A stretch of 64,000 nt of DNA from Haliotis asinina (Eukaryota; Mollusca; Gastropoda; Lepetellida; Haliotidae), in contig NC_090280.1 of NCBI RefSeq assembly GCF_037392515.1, forward strand, positions 74,512,504 to 74,576,503, given 5' to 3'. Positions within the stretch are counted from its first letter, which is position 1; the number at the start of each line of letters is the position of its first letter. Below the pieces are notes generated by a model, which saw only the letters and a list, made by a program, of their open reading frames with translations, was not told where the DNA came from and searched no databases. The translations under genes were made by a program, and so were the position numbers. Below, one piece after another: positions 59,201-64,000 of the stretch.

Positions 59201-62200
59201 ATTGCAGCTACAACTGAAATGACCTTGACCCAGAAGAGAGCCTGTCTGACACTGGGTGCTCTCGCGAGATCCCTCTTCGACAAAGGAGACAAGAGAGCTG
59301 CTGACGATATCCTGGAGAAGCTAGAGAATAAGCTTGGGCTTTACAATCACAGTGAGTTGGAACTAAAATAACATGAATGTTTTCTGCTTCGATCACATTC
59401 ACTCTTCCGATCCAGTGATGACTTAATCAGGTACCCATGCCCAGGGATAATGCAAGCATGAAGATTCATAAACAGGTTATGCATGACGTACATCGACACC
59501 CTCTAATCTTGTCAGCCCTCTCCTCCCCAATCTTGGGCCGGCAGAAGCGATCTATCCACGACTTCGACTTCGAGCAGCACAATCATATCGTGTCCAAAAT
59601 GGTTCTTCTACACAGTCTTGGAAATGCCGGAATACCAAGATCATTACGCCATATCCGGTCCTATCTTCAGCCCAACGTGGGTTCCCCAACATGGCGGAGG
59701 GCAGCAGCTAACAGTCTCCGTCAATACAAATGTAACGAGGTAAATAACTTTTTTCGCGGACACGTAACACACCGCAGACATATATACTGAATAGCAAAAG
59801 AAACAAGAGTTTCGAAAATATGAAAACCCATAAAAGTAGGCGTTCGTGTTTATGTTTTCTATTTAAAACCTTCGAGAAAAACAGTTGCATTTATTTTGCT
59901 AAGGGTATATATCATGTGAAAGGGTTACCACTGACCGATCTCAATGAGATACTCATTGATTGCCAACAGAAGCAAAACAACCAAAGTGCTCTGTACTATA
60001 AACCACAATTTCTCCTTATCAGAGTGCACTGGCGCTGTTTGACATCCTCGCCCACGAAGAGAATGAGAAGGTCCACAAGGAGGCGAGAGAAGTGTACCTG
60101 AAACATCCACAGCGACATCGCCTGACCAAAGACAAGGAGGATATCTTGTTGAGGTAGTCCAATCATACCTCTCGTCATAGAAACAGCTTTGGTACTCTTA
60201 TCTGTCATGTCGTGGGTAGCGATTTATTTCAATGATATCTCAAGAAGTGTTGACTTGCTTTTCACGAAACACAAAATCGAATCATCTTTAGGGCACCAGT
60301 TAAAGTTAGGCTTTTGACTGAGTTACTACAAGTTCGAGGTAATTAAAAGTGACATTGGTAAAGTAATCCTGCTTCTGTAAGTGCTGCAGGAACCTATGAC
60401 ACGTGTGTTACATCAGTGTCATTTTCAGTCTGAAATACCATTGGATGAAATTGGGTTTCAGAGTCACAAATGCAACAAAGCTTTATCATTCTTGCTTCCT
60501 ACATGCAGAGTATATGGTATGAGGGTTTAATATCTATTTCTCAAAACGGAGGGTTATAGTTATCACACGGAAATGCGACGAGGCAAATTCTTCTTGAAAT
60601 GGCTGTGGGGAGAACTGCAAGTACATTTCTAATACTGAAGTGACTTTCTAACCATATAGCGTTGCATGTTAATATGAATATGTGCTTCACGGTAATAATT
60701 TTGACAGTCGCGACTACAACTACCATTCCGTCTCCCGTGTCCGGCGTGATGTCTTCCACATCGATACAAGTGATGGTATCCGTCTCACCATTAAGTTGCC
60801 TGACGTTAAGAAGGAACAGACTTTTGGGACCAGCAGCATAGGCGCCAGTCTTGGTCTAACGATAACCAACATGCTCGACATGAAGCTGCGTAGGTCTTAT
60901 TGCTTGCTCGACACTAACAAGTCACATAAGACTGTACTTAAGACCACATCATTCAATGTATTTCGATAATTGCCAGAATTTTCATGTTTGTAGTTTTATA
61001 TGGCTAATTTGGTGAAAATTCGCCAAAAGCTGAAGGGCGAATCCAGCTAGGGCCCATGGAGATAGCAAAAGTAAAAGCCCCACTGTCCTTAGCATATCTA
61101 CCTTCAGTTGTTGGCGTCCTAGAGCCCGATTTCATATCACTAGAGAAGCTGCGAACCTGATTGCCAAAAAGCCCATTTATAGCAGTGCTTTTAACTGATC
61201 CATGTAGATGATATGACTCCAATGGCTCCCTTGTCTGTTTAGATCCCTTGCACAGTTTCTTTAGTATCGACGTTCATGATGAAGCGTGGGTGACAGCAAA
61301 CATCGGCATCATTGGTAAACACGTGGACATCGTCAGGGCGAAGTTTTGCTATGCTGGCCACATAAAATACGACCTCAACGTTTTAAAGGTTTACATTTAA
61401 CACAATATGTGCAAATTATCTTTAGATTGCCTTTTGAAGCAGTCCTCGTACGTTTAAATAAAGCATGCAAAACGTGTTTCGGTGCATATTTTTATGCAAT
61501 TGCGCCGTGTGTCCGACATCTATTATTTGATCATTTACAGTTGTTACGGCGAGTCTTGGATTAATTGTGAAATAGAATTGTGGTGAACTACGCACTCATT
61601 TTTCCCGACTGATATAATCTTGACATTAACCTTTCGTATATTCTCTTTTTTAAAAAAAGTAGTCACTGCATTCCTACAGAGCTTTCCAGTGCGATATCAC
61701 TATTGTGTGGTTCTAAAAAACAGTGCCGCATGCATTATGTATTTGGATGAAAAAAAGCATAATTCTAATTTTCAGGATTTCAACATTAACCACTTCAAGG
61801 ACCTCCTCCAGAAGCTGGATGATACATTCCACTCCATTGTGGGTGGTATCAAGGATGCAATTGCCATGTTTAAGAAGATCACCCAGCCAGACTACATCAA
61901 AAGCCTGCTGACGGAGATGATCAAGTTTGTGAAGAGCCTCCCAAGCATTGTTGTGCAGTTTGTTGAAGACTTCGTGGACCTAGTGAAGAAAGTGGTTAAA
62001 TACCATACTGATCCTATCATGGAAAAGGTGAAACAGATCGCACAGAGGGTCAAGGCTTTTGCTGAAGAGATCAAACAGGACGCTTTGGAGTTCTACCACG
62101 TACGTTTTAGGCTCAAGGTTAAACTATGCGTGTATTGTAACATGTGTACTGCCATATTCAGAATGGTAATATATTTTTTTTCCAAATGCAGGTGATTTAC

Positions 62201-63667
62201 AATGCAAGTCAAAATATGCACATATCAGCCCAAGATCCTACGTGATTGCTTGTAGTATTCAATATATACATTTCCCGTTCTCTCAAATCAGACCCCTTCG
62301 ACGTGTGGGTGTTTTGTACAAGGATTTTTCCTTAACACATACGAAGTGACCATGTGGCCCGACTTGATAAACTGCAATACGTGATTCTGTGCCAGCCTAC
62401 TCTGGCACGATGAATCGTTATCGTTGCTATTAATGTTAACAACCATCTAGTCGGTTCTGTCGAATCTTTCCAGGTTACCGGTATACCTTTGTGAATGGTA
62501 CTTTAACAAAAGCCCTTATTCAAGTATACGTTGTTCGTGAACATGACCAGTATTTAGATGTGTCCTGCTGTCGCACTGAAATGTTCTAGTCTGTGTTTGT
62601 TATTCCAGAGCATAGCTGACCCCGTCGTCATAACGCTTCCAAAAGTGGGCAAGATGCTGAAAGAGGCTGGAGATGATATCATCGCAATCTTCACTGACTT
62701 TTTCAAAAGCCCAGCACAATCCTTCTCCAGAATTGGTCAAGCCGTCATGAAGTATTAAATGAATTTGCGTCATTAACCACTTAGATTATGATTAAAATAT
62801 ATGCATAAGCATTTTTCAATTGACATGCACACATTACAAAATGGTTGAAATGTGCCCCACCATCTGGCCTGAAGGGGTTGTTGCACAAATTATTGTTTTC
62901 TACTTTTCTAGCGATGAGGGGCGGTTAGGTAGTCAAGTGGTAGTCTTAACGCTAAAGACCCGGGTTCACTTCCCCATATTCGCATAATGTGCTCCCCGCC
63001 GTGATATTCCTGAAATATTGCTAAAAATGGCTTTAAAACTAAATTAACTCTAACAATAACCATATTATCATTCTTACTAAAATGTCTTCTTCAGGGTTCG
63101 CCTTGCAGTCTCAATGGTAATAGATGCCAAGAATAAAATAGTGGACGCTTGTTCATTCTCCAAAGGTATTACAACAATCCCACAATATACTTAAACAGGA
63201 TATCTTGTAAATATTTAATGTAACGTATTAAATGAAAGGCGACATATTTGTAAAGCCTCATCACTGTGCATCGATAGTTAGATATGAAGTGTTGGTTGTT
63301 CCGAAGCTAGCTTTCTTAAACTGTGTAATCTGACACTTGTATGCTGAACACTTAAATTATATGATCCCTTCCAAGGAACAAGTCCGTTCTGGATGCATAT
63401 CGGGGAAGGAGGGACCCAATTAACATATGACATCAAGGATTTGGTTGCCATGGTTAGGGCCAAGGTCAACAACATCATTCATCCCCGATTGCCAAGCTCG
63501 GATGGTACCAACGATGGCATCATGGGACCGGTTTGTATATTATTTTACCTGTTCTTGTATATGACGTACCTGCTCATTACGTCACGTAAATGTACTGATC
63601 ATTGTGGCAGGATTGCGGAGACAAGGGGGATGTATTTGTATGGTTTGCATTTAACCTGTGGTTTTAA
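53128..63667 (+). CDS. Large lipid transfer protein (vitellogenin/apolipophorin/MTP superfamily), possibly short form
   Basis: Exons: 53128-53274, about 54335-54520 (frame problem), 54769-54805, 55147-55267, 55706-55776, 56035-56131, 56245-56333, 56597-56643, 56952-57006, 57138-57204, 57355-57439, 57907-58190, 58733-58787, 59208-59351, 59516-59739, 60023-60153, 60708-60889, 61243-61388, 61776-62099, 62609-62751, 63095-63165, 63376-63530, perhaps 63611-63667. From exon 3 on, all phases agree. The order is signal peptide, N-terminal beta-barrel-type lipid-transfer region, helical region, beta-sheet exons, then an amphipathic-helix exon. This layout is that of secreted lipid carriers or MTP. The summed coding length of about 960 residues is near MTP size and far below typical vitellogenins, if the last exon is real. 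The family call rests on pattern resemblance, not on a search. Confidence 0.7.
53529..53640 (+). mobile_element. tRNA-derived SINE, family I, in lipid transfer protein intron 1
   Basis: TAGTCTAGTGGTTAAAGCTA and a GGGGCTCGACTCTCC B-box-like sequence, then GGAATATTGCTATAACTTAC. Confidence 0.6.
53815..54040 (+). repeat. A/T-rich dispersed repeat of unknown type
   Basis: CTAGCTATTTTACTGTCCTT is shared, with minor changes, by copies at about 14640-14870, 27010-27340 and 39620-39860, and by a reverse copy at about 32020-32290. Each is followed by AAATGTTGCC-type sequence, and several end in TAACTCACTCACT, the same tail as the SINEs. Confidence 0.6.
54047..54310 (+). mobile_element. Dispersed SINE-like repeat, family III
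   Basis: Landmarks GTCGTAAGAGGCGACTAACG, GTTGACACATGTCATCGGTT and the tail GCGGCGTAAAACTAAACTC. It ends just before the frameshifted lipid transfer protein exon 2. Confidence 0.72.
54335..54520 (+). CDS. Lipid transfer protein exon 2, apparent frameshift
   Basis: An acceptor ATTATAG precedes a frame reading DVCIMTETAFGTFDISVSS that stops at 54434. The part that joins exon 3 is in another frame (FYIQFHVTPVNHSNDGSMNL, open from 54376). No single acceptor with a good tract gives one open frame. An acceptor at 54413-54414 would fit phase but is weak. Confidence 0.45.
54769..54805 (+). CDS. Lipid transfer protein exon 3
   Basis: A 37-bp exon, VDNNPKHWDLTR, between TTCTTCAG and GTAAGT, in phase with both neighbours. 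Confidence 0.65.
54905..55085 (+). mobile_element. Dispersed SINE-like repeat, family III, internally deleted
   Basis: GAAGATTCGGGTTAGAACAG, GGTGGCCACTAACGGGATCG and a GCTCGATTATATACAGCCCG segment, with the middle lost. Confidence 0.55.
55147..55267 (+). CDS. Lipid transfer protein exon 4
   Basis: Encodes FLFHVGGDGAVTQIFHHPEE and then TLKKLLAGTLSMYNK. This matches the layout of the lipid-transfer N-domain, where a '...G.v...f...e.....n.kkgl.s.lq' segment is conserved. Donor GTATGA. Confidence 0.78.
55706..55776 (+). CDS. Lipid transfer protein exon 5, donor in microsatellite
   Basis: Encodes RSSKSKWKYRDFETDQHGNK. The donor GTGAGT at 55777 is the first unit of a GTGA tandem repeat. Acceptor TTTCAG. 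Confidence 0.7.
55777..55820. repeat. (GTGA)n microsatellite at a splice donor
   Basis: About eleven GTGA units starting exactly at the exon 5 donor of the lipid transfer protein gene. Confidence 0.9.
56035..56131 (+). CDS. Lipid transfer protein exon 6
   Basis: Encodes LFHSYSGKRLPTGSVLSRRH and then NSTAETHRLHEK. The acceptor was set at GGGAG/A because only it keeps the frame; the more obvious CAAAG/GG acceptor gives a stop. Donor GTACCA. Confidence 0.6.
56245..56333 (+). CDS. Lipid transfer protein exon 7
   Basis: Encodes TVEYDRRGFIKQIKSKDVIR, like the 'vxYxxxxgxixkikxxdxc' strand of the family N-domain. Acceptor CCCCAG, donor GTACGT. Confidence 0.72.
56597..56643 (+). CDS. Lipid transfer protein exon 8
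   Basis: A 47-bp exon, SQDMENVVIVSPNTG, between TTTTGCAG and GTGAGT. Confidence 0.62.
56952..57006 (+). CDS. Lipid transfer protein exon 9
   Basis: A 55-bp exon, FPTLTSTARSIVKLTA. Acceptor GTTGTAG, donor GTAAGT. Confidence 0.62.
57138..57204 (+). CDS. Lipid transfer protein exon 10
   Basis: Encodes RLAATQAIAMEEFKVDTPQV. Acceptor ATCCCAG, donor GTGAGT. Confidence 0.68.
57355..57439 (+). CDS. Lipid transfer protein exon 11: start of helical region
   Basis: Encodes KEQTLSEVKTVFNNLLECIS, an amphipathic helix like the first helix of the family superhelix. Acceptor ATATGCAG, donor GTGAGT. Confidence 0.72.
57907..58190 (+). CDS. Lipid transfer protein exon 12: helical repeats
   Basis: About 94 codons of alternating helices (EDLMRLFNNLTQTDRVTLGH, RYLFLDILCRRGDEDSQKLV, HYVLNDKNATEDDLR), typical of the alpha-helical superhelix of lipid transfer proteins. 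Acceptor TTCCAG, donor GTATGT. Confidence 0.8.
58366..58552 (+). mobile_element. tRNA-derived SINE, family I, with duplicated head
   Basis: GGTTGGGTAACCTAGT occurs twice (about 58373 and 58404), followed by an ACGGGCTCTATTTCCC B-box region and the tail TGAGGCGTAAAACAAAACTG. It lies in an intron of the lipid transfer protein gene. Confidence 0.6.
58733..58787 (+). CDS. Lipid transfer protein exon 13
   Basis: A 55-bp exon, ETVLSVEQLCFHGDYEHI. Acceptor TGTTTCAG, donor GTAAGA. Confidence 0.62.
59208..59351 (+). CDS. Lipid transfer protein exon 14: helical repeats
   Basis: Encodes TQKRACLTLGALARSLFDKG and then AADDILEKLENKLGL, two paired helices. Acceptor ATTGCAG, donor GTGAGT. Confidence 0.76.
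59516..59739 (+). CDS. Lipid transfer protein exon 15: helical repeats with basic site
   Basis: Encodes LGRQKRSIHDFDFEQHN, including RQKR followed by S, a candidate furin-type site. Then come VSKMVLLHSLGNAGIPRSLR and SYLQPNVGSPTWRRAAANSL, the conserved 'ALGNAGxPxxIxxLxPyL' pattern of lipid transfer proteins. Donor GTAAAT. The acceptor TTGTCAG was chosen by phase. Confidence 0.82.
60023..60153 (+). CDS. Lipid transfer protein exon 16: end of helical region
   Basis: Encodes SALALFDILAHEENEKVHKE and then AREVYLKHPQRHR. Acceptor TTATCAG, donor GTAGTC. Confidence 0.76.
60708..60889 (+). CDS. Lipid transfer protein exon 17: beta-sheet region
   Basis: Encodes RRDVFHIDTSDGIRLTIKLP and then GASLGLTITNMLDMKL, alternating strands. 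It also carries basic VRRD. Donor GTAGGT. Confidence 0.72.
61243..61388 (+). CDS. Lipid transfer protein exon 18: beta-sheet region
   Basis: Encodes SFFSIDVHDEAWVTANIGII and then DIVRAKFCYAGHIKYDLNVL. Acceptor TGTTTAG, donor GTTTAC (weak). Confidence 0.7.
61776..62099 (+). CDS. Lipid transfer protein exon 19: amphipathic helices
   Basis: 108 codons of near-continuous amphipathic helix (LQKLDDTFHSIVGGIKDAIA, LPSIVVQFVEDFVDLVKKVV, MEKVKQIAQRVKAFAEEIKQ). This is the kind of sequence found in exchangeable apolipoproteins and the lipid-binding tails of apoB/apolipophorin. Acceptor TTTTCAG, donor GTACGT. Confidence 0.8.
62609..62751 (+). CDS. Lipid transfer protein exon 20: amphipathic helices
   Basis: Encodes VGKMLKEAGDDIIAIFTDFF and then PAQSFSRIGQAVM, continuing the helical tail. 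Acceptor TATTCCAG, donor GTATTA. Confidence 0.7.
62925..63055 (+). mobile_element. tRNA-derived SINE, family I
   Basis: AGTCAAGTGGTAGTCTTAAC and CCCGGGTTCACTTCCCC correspond to the A and B boxes; the tail is TGGCTTTAAAACTAAATTAA. In an intron of the lipid transfer protein gene. Confidence 0.65.
63095..63165 (+). CDS. Lipid transfer protein exon 21
   Basis: A 71-bp exon, VRLAVSMVIDAKNKIVDACS. Acceptor TCTTCAG, donor GTATTA. Confidence 0.6.
63376..63530 (+). CDS. Lipid transfer protein exon 22
   Basis: Encodes SPFWMHIGEGGTQLTYDIKD and then MVRAKVNNIIHPRLPSSDG. Acceptor TTCCAAG, donor GTTTGT (weak). Confidence 0.6.
63611..63667 (+). CDS. Possible last exon of the lipid transfer protein
   Basis: After the acceptor GTGGCAG the required frame reads DCGDKGDVFVWFAFNLWF and stops at TAA 63665-63667. 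AATAAA follows at 63725-63730. Alternatively the exon stops at a GTATTT donor at 63632 and the gene continues past the window. Confidence 0.35.
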   Translation, partial: DCGDKGDVFVWFAFNLWF

Positions 63668-63724
63668 ACTAGTCATCAAGCCAAACTGGAAACCACAGTG
63701 TTCTAATGGTCAAAAGAGTAAGCA

Positions 63725-63730
63725 AATAAA
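63725..63730 (+). terminator. Candidate polyadenylation signal of the lipid transfer protein gene
   Basis: AATAAA about 58 bp after the possible stop at 63667. It supports, but does not prove, that the gene ends here. Confidence 0.3.
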
Positions 63731-64000
63731 TGTTTTCGCTTCAATGTTTATGACGACAAACTTGACTACGCACCAAATATTTGTGCAAATATTTATATGT
63801 TCATGAGGCAATATTTGAGACACTTGCTCACATTTGCCGACAAATTAATGATACAGAATTTTATATATAGCTATAATGTTCAAACTAAGGTTTTCTACTT
63901 ACCACGCCTCAATGATGCGAACCTTTAAGGGGTTTACTCATTCATACAATCACCCCAGTTGACCGCCTAATCCATCGAGAGCAATGGACAAGACACATTT

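Overview
This is animal nuclear DNA, most likely from a gastropod mollusc and probably an abalone-like vetigastropod. That assignment is an inference. It rests on short GT-AG exons in long introns, abundant microsatellites, and many copies of short interspersed repeats whose tails read like 'gcgtaaaactaaactcactcactc', a pattern I associate with Haliotis. There are no operons, ribosome binding sites or prokaryotic features.

Positions 1-31019 hold two paralogous genes lying tail to tail. The minus-strand copy appears complete: 22 exons from a signal-peptide exon at 31019 down to a stop at 8670. All exon phases agree and the coding length is 9813 nt (3270 residues). The predicted secreted protein has a signal peptide, an EMI domain, an EGF-like domain, a cysteine-rich module, and then about sixteen or more beta-sandwich repeats of fibronectin-III-like character. 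The repeats are marked by 'vDxSPPxxG' linkers and 'WxGFxDpeSGI' motifs. The plus-strand copy (1-6433) shows only its last ten exons; its 5' part lies outside the window. Exon order, phase and mostly exon length match the minus copy. One 191-bp stretch is identical between them, which suggests gene conversion. The minus gene's introns carry a Tc1-like transposon, foldback MITEs, SINEs, a CA tract, a GTAT tract, and a minisatellite made from the 3' end of its EGF exon including the splice donor.

Positions 31020-40556 are mostly non-coding and repeat-rich. The standout is a 0.68-kb element bounded by inverted repeats (32523-33205) whose interior is a 21-bp palindromic satellite. A possible minus-strand terminal exon for a small membrane protein lies at 36752-36978.

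Positions 40557-47378 carry three exons of a plus-strand PAN/apple plus C-type-lectin gene. Its signal-peptide exon was not found. A decayed LINE reverse transcriptase lies antisense in its second intron.

Positions 47379-53100 are intergenic and full of repeats. From 53128 a plus-strand gene of the large lipid transfer protein family (vitellogenin/apolipophorin/MTP superfamily) runs through more than 20 small exons to at least 63530. It has a TATA box, a signal peptide, an N-terminal lipid-transfer region, a helical region, beta-sheet-type exons and a striking amphipathic-helix exon. Its second exon appears frameshifted.

The three gene groups (extracellular adhesion-like giants, a lectin, a lipid carrier) are all secreted proteins. 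Nothing in the sequence shows that they act in one pathway.
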